DNA of 64,000 bases from GCA-002050365 sp038235165 (GCA_038235165.1 JBBSUG010000020.1:1-64000); one strand, 5' to 3'. Counted from the stretch's first letter, positions 17,228 to 25,882 are shown. Notes: generated by a model not told the origin, from the letters alone. Numbers and translations: made by a program.

Positions 17228-18004
17228 ATGTCCGACGAAAATTCAAATATTCAGGAAGAAAAGTTTCGGTCAATTGTTGAAACCATTGATATTGCTCATA
17301 CTTTGACCGAACCTGTCACAAAGTCAATCATCAACCTTCTGCGAATATCCGCCGACGAGATGGATTCTGAAGAGGCTTCGGTGATCGTTCGTGACGGCGA
17401 TCAGGGAGATATGAAATTTCTGGCGGCGACCGGAAAAGTGGCGGAACAGGTGATGAATCTGAAAATTCCGTCCGGCAAGGGCATCGCCGGTTTCGTCTTT
17501 TCTTCGGGTCAGCCGATGGCGATTACCGAAGTCGGCGAAGAGAACAGTTTCTACGCCGAAGTTGACAAACAAACGGGGTTTTCCACGCAGACGCTTTTAG
17601 CTACGCCGCTGCGCTACGACGGCGAAATCATCGGCGTTCTCGAATACATCAACCGCAAGGGGGAACCGCCCTTCAAAGCATATACACCGGACGAAATGGA
17701 TCGCGCCGCGCTGTTTGCCGATGCGATTGCTTCGCTCGTCAATGCGTATGAAGCCGCTGAACTGTTCAGAGGTCTGAGCGACAGAATTTTAAGTGCTGAT
17801 GATAATGTTGACTTTCGTGAAGTCCGCCAATGGTTAAAAGATATCCGCGATACCTCGCAGCACAAAGAAATGATTGATCTGGCACTGCTCATCAGGGAAA
17901 TTGCCGGTCGCGGCGATGCCGAACGCCGAATGTGTATCCAAATTTTGGAATCTGTTTTGCAGTATTCCGACAATTTAACGGGAACGAGCTATTTGAATTT
18001 CTAA
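17228..18004 (+). CDS. GAF-domain sensor protein
   Basis: The 258-residue cytoplasmic product has an N-terminal helix (1-45), a GAF domain (about 50-175, with the family features GKGIAGFVFSSGQPMAI, LLATPLRYDGEIIGVLEYINR and FADAIASLVNAYE) and a C-terminal helical region of about 80 residues with no recognised output domain. GAF domains bind small molecules or mediate dimerisation; no cysteine pattern typical of a haem or bilin site is seen. The subtilase gene begins 8 bases after its stop, so the two are almost surely co-transcribed. The facing ATPase/kinase-like gene completes the group. Confidence 0.88.
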   Translation: MSDENSNIQEEKFRSIVETIDIAHTLTEPVTKSIINLLRISADEMDSEEASVIVRDGDQGDMKFLAATGKVAEQVMNLKIPSGKGIAGFVFSSGQPMAITEVGEENSFYAEVDKQTGFSTQTLLATPLRYDGEIIGVLEYINRKGEPPFKAYTPDEMDRAALFADAIASLVNAYEAAELFRGLSDRILSADDNVDFREVRQWLKDIRDTSQHKEMIDLALLIREIAGRGDAERRMCIQILESVLQYSDNLTGTSYLNF

Positions 18005-18012
18005 CAAACTTT

Positions 18013-18849
18013 ATGACAACGGTTACAGGCTACAAAGAAAACGAAAACAGCGCGACATTTATTTATTTTCAAATCAATGAAAGTTGGAAAGCGCGCACCG
18101 GAAAAGGTGTCAGCGTAGCAATTATTGACAGCGGCATTGACACTAATCATCCCGACTTACAGGGCAAGGTCAAAGGAAGCGTCGAAGCCAGAAAAGAAAA
18201 TATGCGAATCGTTTTCGAGCCGTCGGAGTCCGGCGATTCGGCGGGACACGGAACGGCGTGCGCGGGTATCATCTCCGGCATCGCTCCCGACAGTGAACTC
18301 TACAGCATCAAAGTTTTGGGCGCAGGCGGTTTGGGCGACGGGCAGGCATTTCTCGCCGGTCTCGAATACGCGATCAACAATCGGTACCGCATTATAAATC
18401 TGAGTTTAGGCACAACGAAACCCCAATATTTCGCGCCGCTTCACGATCTGCTCGACCGCGCTTATCAAGCCGGCTGCATCGTCGTTGCCGCAGCCAACAA
18501 CCTGCCTCAGCCGAGTTTCCCGTCGGTTTTCTCGTCATCGCTGATTTCCGTCAGCAAAAGCGACGAAACAAACCCGCTCAATTTCGGTTTCAAATACGGC
18601 GAAATCATCGAACTGACCGCACCGGGAGTCAATATCCGCACGGCGTGGACGGGCAACGGCTACCGCAACTTAACCGGCAACAGTTTCGCCTGTCCGCACA
18701 TCGCCGGCATCATCGCGCTCCTGCTCGAACAGCATCCGCGCCTGACCCCGTTTCAAGTCAAATCTGCTCTTTATGCGATAGCCGAAGAAAATCTTGAAAA
18801 GGAAACCTCAAACGAGCCAAATGAGGAAGACACACAGGAATTAAAGTAA
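18013..18849 (+). CDS. Intracellular subtilisin-family (S8) serine peptidase
   Basis: The 278-residue product is close to a bare S8 catalytic domain. The triad is Asp39 (VAIIDSGID), His79 (GHGTACAG) and Ser224 (GNSFACPHIAG), with the oxyanion Asn near 162 (AAANN). There is no signal peptide, no inhibitory prodomain and only an acidic tail of about 20 residues, so it is predicted to act in the cytoplasm, possibly as an effector whose activity is controlled by a partner. ATG at 18013 is chosen because the conserved domain begins soon after and the longer frame would overlap the GAF gene by 73 bases. It sits 8 bases after the GAF gene. Confidence 0.92.
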   Translation: MTTVTGYKENENSATFIYFQINESWKARTGKGVSVAIIDSGIDTNHPDLQGKVKGSVEARKENMRIVFEPSESGDSAGHGTACAGIISGIAPDSELYSIKVLGAGGLGDGQAFLAGLEYAINNRYRIINLSLGTTKPQYFAPLHDLLDRAYQAGCIVVAAANNLPQPSFPSVFSSSLISVSKSDETNPLNFGFKYGEIIELTAPGVNIRTAWTGNGYRNLTGNSFACPHIAGIIALLLEQHPRLTPFQVKSALYAIAEENLEKETSNEPNEEDTQELK

Positions 18850-18896
18850 ATTCCCGAAACACCTGTTTCGTTTCGTGAGCGTCTTTTGCTTTGCGA

Positions 18897-21113
18897 CTAA
18901 TTCTTTAAATATTTGGTCATCGAAATCCGTGTGCCGTCGTCAACCTGTTCAAATTTCACTTCGTCCATCAAATTCTGCATCAACTTTACCCCCCAACCGC
19001 GCCGTCCTTCATCGGGTTTGATCTCTACGGCAGTTTTGTCGGTCAGACGCAAGCCGCGATTCGAGATGGTGATGATGATTTTGTCGTCTTCGACCGTGAA
19101 TTTTTGATAGATTTTGCGGTCGGGACTGACTGAATGTTCGGTTGCATTGATACACGCTTCGACTAGCGCGGTTTTGATTTGGTTGATCGCTTTCGGCTCG
19201 AAATGATGGCGGCGGGCGATTTCTTCGACGGCTTGGGCGGCGATCAGTTCGGTTTCGTCGCCCATCGGGACGATCATTTCATATTCGTGCAGGTTGAGTT
19301 TTTCGCCGACAGTTGCTTCGGCATTGAGAAATTTGATCAACAATTCGATTTGGCGGCGGCTCGAACCATAGGCGCAGCGGCGGCGCAAAACGTCCGACGC
19401 TTCAGGCGAAAATCCTTCCGGCGCGACGAGCCACAGCTTATAGTTGAGAAAATTGCACATCAACGCAACCATTTCCAGCCGGTCGCACCAAAATTCAGCG
19501 AGTTCTTTCGTCGCTTCGAGTTTCGAATCAATTTCCGCTGTGATCCAGACAATTTCGTCGTCGTCGGTATATTTACATTCCTGAAAACCGAGCGCGACGG
19601 CGGAGCGTTCTTTTTCAGAAACCTGTGCAATCGGCGGGTAAAAAGCAAAAGTGTGTGCGGTGTAGGCGATTTGCGGCAGACGAATCTTTTTCGCCTCACT
19701 ACCGATATTTTCTAAAATCTCGTCGTCGGGCAAACCTTTCCACTCATCCTTAAAAACTGAATAATCGAGCAAACTGACCGGCGTTTCCTGACAATCGAAA
19801 ACCGAGAGCAGTTCGCGCAGACCAATTGCCGATTGGCGGCGATAGAATTTCGCCATCGTTTGCGGCGCGCGTTTGATAAATTCCGACAGCATTTCCGCCA
19901 TCACCAAAGCCCTCGGTTCAGCGATTATTTCCAGCCGAAAACGCGATTTTATGTAATCGGTCAGAATTTGATTTTCGCTCATCGGTTCGACCAAACTTGA
20001 AACGACGCGAACTATTTCGTTGATGTTCAAAAGCCGCATCGTGCGGTAGAAATTGACATCATCCAAACCTGTCCGCCGCTGCCACGAATCAACCGGGGTT
20101 TTCTCTTCACCCAATGTCAGCGCATCGTATAAAAGTCCTAAAATACTTTTTTGCGTTTCGAGATTGGGCGCGATTTCGTCGAAAACAGTATCATAGAAAT
20201 TGCCGATTTTCCCGCCGAACAATTCCGCCGCATAAACCTTCTGCACTTTTTGAAAGTTATCCAAATCGGCTTTCTTTTGTTGCGCCGCATTCACTAAACT
20301 TTTGATAAAAGCCGGTTTACCGCCGATCTGCACGGCAATCAAATCGCGCGGCTGCTCGCTGATTTTTATGGTACTTCTTTCCGCCGAATTTTCGATTAAA
20401 AATCCGGCATCGGTGAATGTGAGCGGCTTTAATTCTAATATTTCGGCGTTGAGCGTCGGCATCGCATTGTAAATAAAACGTCGTTTGCCCGCAAAAACAA
20501 ACGGGATTTCCGAACGTGAAAATATCTCCCTGATTGTTTCGACGAAATTTGTCTCGCCCGAAAAGTGTTCGGCTGCGGATAAATTGTCAATCATCACAAA
20601 TGACTGTGCGCCGTTGGCGAAAGCACGCTGCGGCGCACTCAGACAATTCGTAATAAAAGCGCGGTCATCGTTAAATTTGCTTTCTGTTTGACAGTTCTCG
20701 ACAAGCCGGTCAATCCAGTAACCGTCGGACGGGGCGGCGAGTTCGGCGAGTTCGCAAATGTCCGGCGACGCACCCAAAATCCGCGTGTCCTGACGACGAA
20801 ACGCAACTGTTTGCCGCAGAAAAGTATGCACAAACCGGAGCGCGGAATTTTTGGCGGTTAGATCGCTTTTTTTGAGCGCGAAATAAAACGGAATTATTTT
20901 TGTTTGAGTCTGGAAAAGACGGTCGTAAATTTGTTTGAGAAGTTCGGACGCACCGAGCGCGGGGGCGGATAAAAGCAATAATGCGTTATGTTGATTTTCA
21001 CCGTTTGCGTGTCGAAGCAGCGCGTCGAGTTCGGCGTTTCTGCCGATAAAATTCTCCTGTTCGACCGTTGACAGTATTTTCGATGACGATGTTTTTTTGA
21101 CGCTGTGATTCAT
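18897..21113 (-). CDS. Large fusion of a degenerate P-loop ATPase with an RsbW-like anti-sigma kinase domain
   Basis: The 738-residue product starts with an ORC/STAND-like P-loop module: FIGRNAELDALL (22-33), a Walker A position reading SAPALGAS (49-56) without the expected GK[ST], a Walker B FVMID (172-176) and a later PFVFAGK strand. A long helical middle (about 310-600) has no recognised domain. The last 120 residues are an RsbW/SpoIIAB-type HATPase_c domain, with N-box ALVEACINATEHS, a G1 box changed to SNRG, and GRRGWGVKLMQNLMDEV. Such domains phosphorylate anti-sigma antagonists in partner switching. No STAS antagonist lies directly beside it; a STAS-like protein is at 34356. It converges on the GAF-subtilase pair with a 47-base gap. 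Confidence 0.82.
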   Translation of the reverse strand: MNHSVKKTSSSKILSTVEQENFIGRNAELDALLRHANGENQHNALLLLSAPALGASELLKQIYDRLFQTQTKIIPFYFALKKSDLTAKNSALRFVHTFLRQTVAFRRQDTRILGASPDICELAELAAPSDGYWIDRLVENCQTESKFNDDRAFITNCLSAPQRAFANGAQSFVMIDNLSAAEHFSGETNFVETIREIFSRSEIPFVFAGKRRFIYNAMPTLNAEILELKPLTFTDAGFLIENSAERSTIKISEQPRDLIAVQIGGKPAFIKSLVNAAQQKKADLDNFQKVQKVYAAELFGGKIGNFYDTVFDEIAPNLETQKSILGLLYDALTLGEEKTPVDSWQRRTGLDDVNFYRTMRLLNINEIVRVVSSLVEPMSENQILTDYIKSRFRLEIIAEPRALVMAEMLSEFIKRAPQTMAKFYRRQSAIGLRELLSVFDCQETPVSLLDYSVFKDEWKGLPDDEILENIGSEAKKIRLPQIAYTAHTFAFYPPIAQVSEKERSAVALGFQECKYTDDDEIVWITAEIDSKLEATKELAEFWCDRLEMVALMCNFLNYKLWLVAPEGFSPEASDVLRRRCAYGSSRRQIELLIKFLNAEATVGEKLNLHEYEMIVPMGDETELIAAQAVEEIARRHHFEPKAINQIKTALVEACINATEHSVSPDRKIYQKFTVEDDKIIITISNRGLRLTDKTAVEIKPDEGRRGWGVKLMQNLMDEVKFEQVDDGTRISMTKYLKN

Positions 21114-21241
21114 TAGACGATTTAACTGAACGCGGAATAATTGAGACCAAGCGAGTCAATTTTCGCTCGATTTCACACTCCGTAAATATCAATAGTTATC
21201 CTGATAAATGTCTAATAACGGTGAGACTTCAATTTTTTGAA

Positions 21242-21356
21242 TTAGTTTTTGGTTTTTAGTCTTTTGTTTATTCTGTATGTCATTTTTTGGGTGAAATGAT
21301 CGTCAAATATATATTTGATCAAACTGATAGACGAAACCAAAAACTAAAAACCAACG
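21242..21356. repeat. Inverted heptamer repeat with inner palindrome
   Basis: AGTTTTTGGTTTTTAG at 21244 faces CCAAAAACTAAAAACCAA at 21337. Between them is a perfect 16-base palindrome, TCAAATATATATTTGA (21303-21318), that could be an operator. The block lies between the mqnD stop and the start of the ATPase/kinase gene, so it would be downstream of one and upstream of the other. Confidence 0.6.
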
Positions 21357-21359
21357 ACC

Positions 21360-22208
21360 TTACTCTACAAAATTGACTTCGACGCGGTGCGGAATAATGC
21401 CTTTCTCATAACCTTGTTCGAGCAAAAGTTTAACACCCTCACGTCCGCGTTCACCGTAATCGAGCGTTAAATCATTAACCCACATTGCGACGAAACGGTC
21501 GGCGAGTTCGGGCGGCATATCGCGGGCGAACTGCATCGCGTAAGCGAGCGCATCTTCGCGGTTGTCCATCGAATAAACGATGCTTTCGCGCAGATATTTG
21601 GAAACTTCGCGCATCAAATCTTCGCCGAGATCGCGGCGGATGACGTTGCCGCCCATCGGCAGCGGCAAGCCGGTTTTTTCAAACCACCATTCACCCAAAT
21701 CGAGAACTTTCGTCAAACCCATCTGTTTGTAAAAAAGCTGTCCTTCGTGAATGAGCAAACCGGCATCGGCTTTGCCTTTCTGAACGGTTTCAATAATTTC
21801 ATCGAACGGCACGACGATGTATTCAAAATCCTGATTATAGATTCGCAGTGCCAAAAACGCACTCGTCAATTCGCCTGGAATGGCGATTTTCAAATTCGGA
21901 ATTTCTTCCGCCGTGTGTTTCTCTTTGGAAACTAAAATCGGACCGTATTTATCGCCGATGCTCGCGCCGTGCGGCAGCAACGCGTATTTGTCGTCAATAT
22001 ATGCGAAGGCGTGAAAACTAATCGCCGTCACGTCGAAAACGCCGTTTTTCGCATCTTCGTTGAGCGTTTGAATATCCTTTAAGGTATGTTCAAACTTTAA
22101 ACCGTTGGTTTCCAATTTGTTGGTTGCCAAGCCGTAAAACATAAAAGCATCATCCGAGTCAGGTGAATGTGCGACGGTAATTATTCTTTTATCAGGGGTT
22201 ACGTCCAT
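21360..22208 (-). CDS. mqnD: MqnD-type menaquinone biosynthesis enzyme (futalosine pathway)
   Basis: The 282-residue product has the periplasmic-binding-protein-like fold of the MqnA/MqnD family, with VAHSPDSDDAFMFYGL near the N-terminus, the FDVTAISFHAFAYI strand, GPILVSKE, and a C-terminal LLLEQGYEKGIIPHRVEV. MqnD converts cyclic dehypoxanthine futalosine to 1,4-dihydroxy-6-naphthoate. The SPDSDDAFMFY form fits MqnD-like members better than MqnA, but the split is not certain from sequence alone. It begins 3 bases after the methyltransferase stop, and the ubiX homologue is just upstream, which supports a menaquinone role. Confidence 0.82.
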   Translation of the reverse strand: MDVTPDKRIITVAHSPDSDDAFMFYGLATNKLETNGLKFEHTLKDIQTLNEDAKNGVFDVTAISFHAFAYIDDKYALLPHGASIGDKYGPILVSKEKHTAEEIPNLKIAIPGELTSAFLALRIYNQDFEYIVVPFDEIIETVQKGKADAGLLIHEGQLFYKQMGLTKVLDLGEWWFEKTGLPLPMGGNVIRRDLGEDLMREVSKYLRESIVYSMDNREDALAYAMQFARDMPPELADRFVAMWVNDLTLDYGERGREGVKLLLEQGYEKGIIPHRVEVNFVE

Positions 22209-22211
22209 AAT

Positions 22212-22964
22212 TCAATGTTGCGCGTAAAACACATTAGTTTTGTATAATATTTCTATTCTACCGTTTTCCGCGTGTTCTGCAAAAAGAGATTCGAGTTTTT
22301 TTATCATCGCATCAAAACGCGGATTCTCCGCCGTCGGCATATATGATGATGACAACATTCTGCCTTTCAAGCCGTCAAAATCAAGACTCTGCACATTTTG
22401 AAAAGTCGCCTGCCGGACTTTATCGCCGAAGAAACCGCGCAAAATGTCGGTATTTATATTTTCGTGACGAACTTGTTCGTAATCCGTGCCGAATTCGACC
22501 AGTATCTTTTCGTAATCGCGCAAAAACTCGTTGATGTCGAGTTCCCGCTCATTCCAGATCAACGCGATAAAACCCTTGTCCCGCAAAATACGACGAAATT
22601 CGCTTTGTGTTTGTGCTTTGTCAAACCAGTGAAAAGCCTGCGCTGCGATAACGAAATCAACGCTGTCATCATCCAAAGCCGTGTTTTCGGCAGTTCCGTC
22701 AACCGTTTTGAAGTGCTGAAATTCCTTTAAATAATTTTCAGCCGCATCGCGCATCGCCGCGTTCGGCTCAACCCCGACGACCGTGTTGCCGTTTTCGAGA
22801 AAAAGTTTGGCGGAAATTCCCGTCCCCGCGCCGATGTCGGCGACGACCGAAGTTTTTTGCAGATTCATTTCATCACGAAACAACTGCAAAACTTCCGGCG
22901 GATAAGACGGGCGATATTTGACGTAATTTTCAACGCGGTTGGAAAATCTTTCGAATGTGTTCAT
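22212..22964 (-). CDS. Class I SAM-dependent methyltransferase
   Basis: The 250-residue product has the Rossmann motif I VADIGAGTGISA, motif II VVGVEPNAAM, and the DFVIAAQAFHWF motif typical of the Methyltransf_11 group near trans-aconitate methyltransferase-like proteins. It lacks the motifs I expect of UbiE/MenG, so it is not clearly the quinone methyltransferase, although its place between ubiX and mqnD makes a quinone role possible. The start at 22964 is chosen because the domain begins there; the longer frame to 23141 would run into ubiX. The spacing to mqnD is 3 bases. Confidence 0.85.
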   Translation of the reverse strand: MNTFERFSNRVENYVKYRPSYPPEVLQLFRDEMNLQKTSVVADIGAGTGISAKLFLENGNTVVGVEPNAAMRDAAENYLKEFQHFKTVDGTAENTALDDDSVDFVIAAQAFHWFDKAQTQSEFRRILRDKGFIALIWNERELDINEFLRDYEKILVEFGTDYEQVRHENINTDILRGFFGDKVRQATFQNVQSLDFDGLKGRMLSSSYMPTAENPRFDAMIKKLESLFAEHAENGRIEILYKTNVFYAQH

Positions 22965-23079
22965 TTTGAGTTTCGACGCGCCCATTCGTTTATTTCGGGG
23001 GCTAATTGATTTTTCACTAATTTCCGGTAATTCTAATACGGCTGACACTTTTGTTATAAGACTTTTTTTAAGAGTGATT

Positions 23080-23700
23080 TTATCGCGATTCCTTGACTTC
23101 TTCGCCCGTCCACTGTGTTTTGCGCGAATGCGGAATGTCAAATTGATCTAAAATGCGAAAACAGAGGTGGTCAACGAGTTCTTCGATGTTTTGCGGGCGG
23201 TGATAAAACCCCGGACTCGCCGGTAAAATTTGCGCCCCGGCGCGGGCGAGTTTGAGCATATTTTCCAGATGAATCATGTTATACGGCGTTTCGCGCGGCA
23301 CAATGACGAGTTTGCGGTTTTCTTTTAACGTGACATCGGCGGCGCGGTGAATCAAATTCGCGCCCGCGCCCGAGGCGATTGCGCCGAGTGTTCCCATCGA
23401 ACACGGCACGATAATCATTCCGGTTTGTTTATTTGAACCGGACGCGGGTTTCGCCGCCAAATTATCGAGCCGCCAGACACGAACAATTTTCGAATCGCGC
23501 TCTAAACCAAGCCATTCATTAATTTTTTCCGCACTCGGATCGCGCAGATTCACGCCGGTTTCGACCTGCGCGACGGTGGCGGAAGTTCCCGACATTATCA
23601 AATTTATCGTTGTCACCGCGCCGCTGTTTGCCAAAAGCTGCAATGTTCGGTGGGCGTAAACGGTGCCTGATGCGCCGGTTACGGCGACTGTTAATTCCAT
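23080..23700 (-). CDS. ubiX: UbiX-family flavin prenyltransferase
   Basis: The 206-residue product has the flavoprotein motifs of the family: AVTGASGTVYAHRTLQLL at the N-terminus, IIVPCSMGTLGAIASGAG in the middle, and LVIVPRETPYNMIHLENM with PASPGFYHRP near the end. UbiX makes prenylated FMN for UbiD-type decarboxylases. No ubiD homologue is in the window. Next to mqnD it may serve the UbiD/UbiX-like decarboxylation step late in futalosine menaquinone synthesis; this is an inference from position. The start at 23700 begins the conserved MELTVAVTGASG. Confidence 0.92.
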   Translation of the reverse strand: MELTVAVTGASGTVYAHRTLQLLANSGAVTTINLIMSGTSATVAQVETGVNLRDPSAEKINEWLGLERDSKIVRVWRLDNLAAKPASGSNKQTGMIIVPCSMGTLGAIASGAGANLIHRAADVTLKENRKLVIVPRETPYNMIHLENMLKLARAGAQILPASPGFYHRPQNIEELVDHLCFRILDQFDIPHSRKTQWTGEEVKESR

Positions 23701-23865
23701 AGAATTAATTGTAGCGATAACTCGTTCGATTGACCAAACCGAACAGCTCAAATTGATACACCGACTGCAAGAAAATCGGTCAGATTGATTATGATAAAGA
23801 GTTTATTTCAGCACAACTTATTCGACTAAGCCGATAAAGTCAATGGTTTCAATATTTCCCGCTAC

Positions 23866-23882
23866 TTGGCACACCGCTTGCT
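23866..23882 (+). promoter_or_regulatory. Sigma-54-type promoter
   Basis: TTGGCACACCGCTTGCT matches the sigma-54 consensus (TGGCAC then TTGC), and the GG and GC doublets are separated by exactly ten bases. Transcription would start near 23893, giving a leader of about 30 bases before the ATG at 23923. Confidence 0.75.
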
Positions 23883-23922
23883 TAAAAACTGGCGGTTGAA
23901 TGCTCTTGGAACAGGAAGATTT

Positions 23923-24042
23923 ATGAAAAGTCCGAAAATTTTAGAAAATGAAGTTCTGCTGAAACTGGTCAGCCGTGATTTGGTTGCGTGGACTCTGGTA
24001 AAAGTTTTCACGGCTTATAAATACGTCGGTTTTTTGGTTTAA
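23923..24042 (+). CDS. Candidate 39-residue small protein
   Basis: The short ORF begins MKSPKILENEVLLKL and ends KYVGFLV. The middle is amphipathic with alternating hydrophobic and charged residues; no transmembrane segment is long enough to be certain. AGGAAG lies 6 bases before the ATG, a sigma-54-type promoter is about 55 bases upstream and a rho-independent terminator is 24 bases downstream, so it forms a complete single-gene unit. I do not recognise a family. Alternatively the unit could be a small RNA that happens to contain an ORF. It is divergent from ubiX. Confidence 0.6.
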   Translation: MKSPKILENEVLLKLVSRDLVAWTLVKVFTAYKYVGFLV

Positions 24043-24065
24043 TCGGGTTTACTTATTTATTTTGC

Positions 24066-24098
24066 GAAAAACGGTGCTTAGTTCGCCGTTTTTTGTTT
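24066..24098 (+). terminator. Rho-independent terminator of the 39-residue gene
   Basis: AAAAACGG pairs with CCGTTTTTT around an 11-base loop and is followed by GTTTTT. It separates the small unit from larB. Confidence 0.8.
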
Positions 24099-24127
24099 TT
24101 AAAATTCCAAACGGTTAAAATAAACGA

Positions 24128-24931
24128 ATGAAAACAAACGAGATCAAAGAAATACTCAATTCTCACGCGGACGGCACGATTTCAGCCGATGAAGCCGCCG
24201 CCAAAATCAAAAACCTATCCTTTGAAAATATCGGCTACGCTCGAGTTGACCATTCCCGCGCCGAACGTCAGGGCTTCCCCGAAGTAATTTTCGGTCAGGG
24301 GAAGACAAAAGAACAAATTGTGGGAATTTTTGAACGACTCATTGTTCACGCGCCGAATGTTTTGATTACCAGAACGAATGCGGAAGTTTTCAGCGGGATT
24401 CAAAACATTTACGCGGATGCCGAATGGCACGAATCGTCAAAAATAATCCGCGTGTGGCGCGACAAAACCGAACTCGGCACCGGCGAAATCGCCGTCGTTA
24501 CCGCCGGCACGAGCGACATTCCGGTCGCTGAAGAAGCCGCGCTGACGGCGGAAACGATGGGCAATAACGTCAAGCGAATTTGGGACGCGGGTGTAGCGGG
24601 CATCCACCGCATTTTAGCCGAACGCGAAATGCTGCAAAACTGCCGCGTCGTCGTCGTCGCCGCCGGAATGGAAGGCGCACTGCCGTCGGTCGTCGGCGGA
24701 CTCGTCAAAGTTCCAGTCATCGCCGTCCCGACGAGCATCGGTTACGGCGCATCATTTCACGGACTCGCCGCCCTGCTCGGAATGCTCAATTCGTGCGCGT
24801 CGAACGTCACCGTCGTCAACATTGACAACGGTTTCGGCGCGGGGTTCGTTGCCAGTTTGATCAATCGCCGGTGGGAAGAAGCGGATTCCAAATTGCATAT
24901 TCCAGATTTCAGAATGGCGGAGCAGGATTAA
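24128..24931 (+). CDS. larB: LarB, nickel-pincer cofactor synthesis carboxylase/hydrolase
   Basis: The 267-residue product has the LarB N-terminal region (YARVDHSRAERQGFPEVIFG) and the PurE/AIR-carboxylase-like C-terminal domain with TAGTSDIPVAEEA, VVVAAGMEGALPSVVGGL and PTSIGYGASFHGLAAL. LarB carboxylates nicotinic acid adenine dinucleotide and releases AMP as the first step of the nickel-pincer nucleotide used by lactate racemase and related enzymes. larC, larE and a LarA-like enzyme are not in the window, so the gene is separated from its usual partners. It has full length and clear motifs. Confidence 0.95.
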   Translation: MKTNEIKEILNSHADGTISADEAAAKIKNLSFENIGYARVDHSRAERQGFPEVIFGQGKTKEQIVGIFERLIVHAPNVLITRTNAEVFSGIQNIYADAEWHESSKIIRVWRDKTELGTGEIAVVTAGTSDIPVAEEAALTAETMGNNVKRIWDAGVAGIHRILAEREMLQNCRVVVVAAGMEGALPSVVGGLVKVPVIAVPTSIGYGASFHGLAALLGMLNSCASNVTVVNIDNGFGAGFVASLINRRWEEADSKLHIPDFRMAEQD

Positions 24932-24992
24932 TCATTGACCATCAGATACAGTTTTTTCGTGATATATTCTTCGACCAATAGAGAATTACCTT

Positions 24993-25162
24993 ATGAAAAA
25001 CGAATCAAAACAAAGTTTTGCCAAACATCTAATCTCGAAATTTTATTTATTCTATTAGGTTTATCTACATCAACTTTGGCTACTTCGATTGAGAACCTGC
25101 CGTATCGCCAACATTTGATCGCAAATTTCAACGGCGACGGCAAAATGGGGACTTCTGTTTGA
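24993..25162 (+). pseudogene. Possible remnant of an exported FG-GAP/VCBS-type protein
   Basis: An ATG at 24993 opens a frame that stops after about 21 codons. In another frame the same stretch reads a signal-like segment (ILFILLGLSTSTLA) and then a piece resembling the FG-GAP calcium loop, ANFNGDGKMG, before stopping at 25162. Together these look like the start of an exported VCBS/FG-GAP protein that is frameshifted and cut short. The evidence is thin; it may be non-coding. Confidence 0.35.
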
Positions 25163-25270
25163 CATTTTTAAAGTGTTTTACGAAAAACTCTTTACAGTCT
25201 TGAGCAAATTCCTTTTGACGTTTCGTCAGGTTAATTGTTAGTAGATTATAAATATTTGGAGGAAAATTTA

Positions 25271-25741
25271 ATGGGAATGCTTAGTACGTCGTGGAAAGTT
25301 GAAAGTTCTGAGGAAAAAGCCGGATCGCTCATTGTTGGTCTTTCTTTTGGAAAGATATATTTAGTTCATGATATAAAAAAAACCAAAATGATCGTCAATT
25401 ATCGCTGCTTGAGTATCGGATTTGGTACAGGTGCTCCTCATTCAATCGGATATTCCGAATCGAATACAGGCGATCCGAGCGGAGGAGTCGATAATGTTTC
25501 GGTGGTTCAGGGACGTGACTTTAGCGAGTTTTCATTTCCCTGTCGCGGATATATTTTGACCGTCGGCGCGTCGGCAGGTGTTGTCGGTAGTGTCCTCGGA
25601 ATGGATATTACAGGCGGCGGTTTGGCAATGGCATTGTTTGGACAAATGCCGGTTTTTGCCGGAGTCCGACTTTGGGGATTTGGACGCGCCTTACTCCCGG
25701 GTGCCGGTTTTTCGGGCGGTCTTGCTCATTTTTGGTTATAA
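25271..25741 (+). CDS. Orphan glycine-rich protein, unknown function
   Basis: The 156-residue product has a beta-rich first half (GSLIVGLSFGKIYLVHDI, then SIGFGTGAPHSIG) and a hydrophobic, Gly-rich second half (VGASAGVVGSVLGMDITGGG and later GAGFSGGL) that could insert in a membrane. No known domain is recognised. GGAGG lies 8 bases before the ATG at 25271, which decides the start over an ATG-less longer frame from 25235. The gene stands alone and is bounded downstream by a hairpin terminator. Confidence 0.7.
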   Translation: MGMLSTSWKVESSEEKAGSLIVGLSFGKIYLVHDIKKTKMIVNYRCLSIGFGTGAPHSIGYSESNTGDPSGGVDNVSVVQGRDFSEFSFPCRGYILTVGASAGVVGSVLGMDITGGGLAMALFGQMPVFAGVRLWGFGRALLPGAGFSGGLAHFWL

Positions 25742-25821
25742 AAACTAGTCTGTAGTCTCAATACTTCGGACAATTTTTTGATGGTTAAAAGCAAATGAAA
25801 AAGAACGTTTTCTGTGTTTTG

Positions 25822-25882
25822 AAAGTGTGAATTAGGTCAAAGTTAACTCAAAACCTAACATTGATTTAATTCACACTTTTTG
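25822..25882. terminator. Bidirectional hairpin terminator
   Basis: AAAGTGTGAATTA pairs with TAATTCACACTTT, and AGGT with ACCT further in, followed by T-rich sequence on the plus strand. It lies between the orphan gene and the convergent trypsin-TPR gene. TTCGGACA (25767) and TGTCCGAA (25921) form a second inverted pair outside it. Confidence 0.7.

Noticed and set aside
18897..21113. Calling the ATPase-kinase protein a standard STAND defence NTPase
   Set aside because: The Walker A lysine is missing and the C-terminus is an RsbW-like kinase domain rather than a known effector, so a defence label is not supported.
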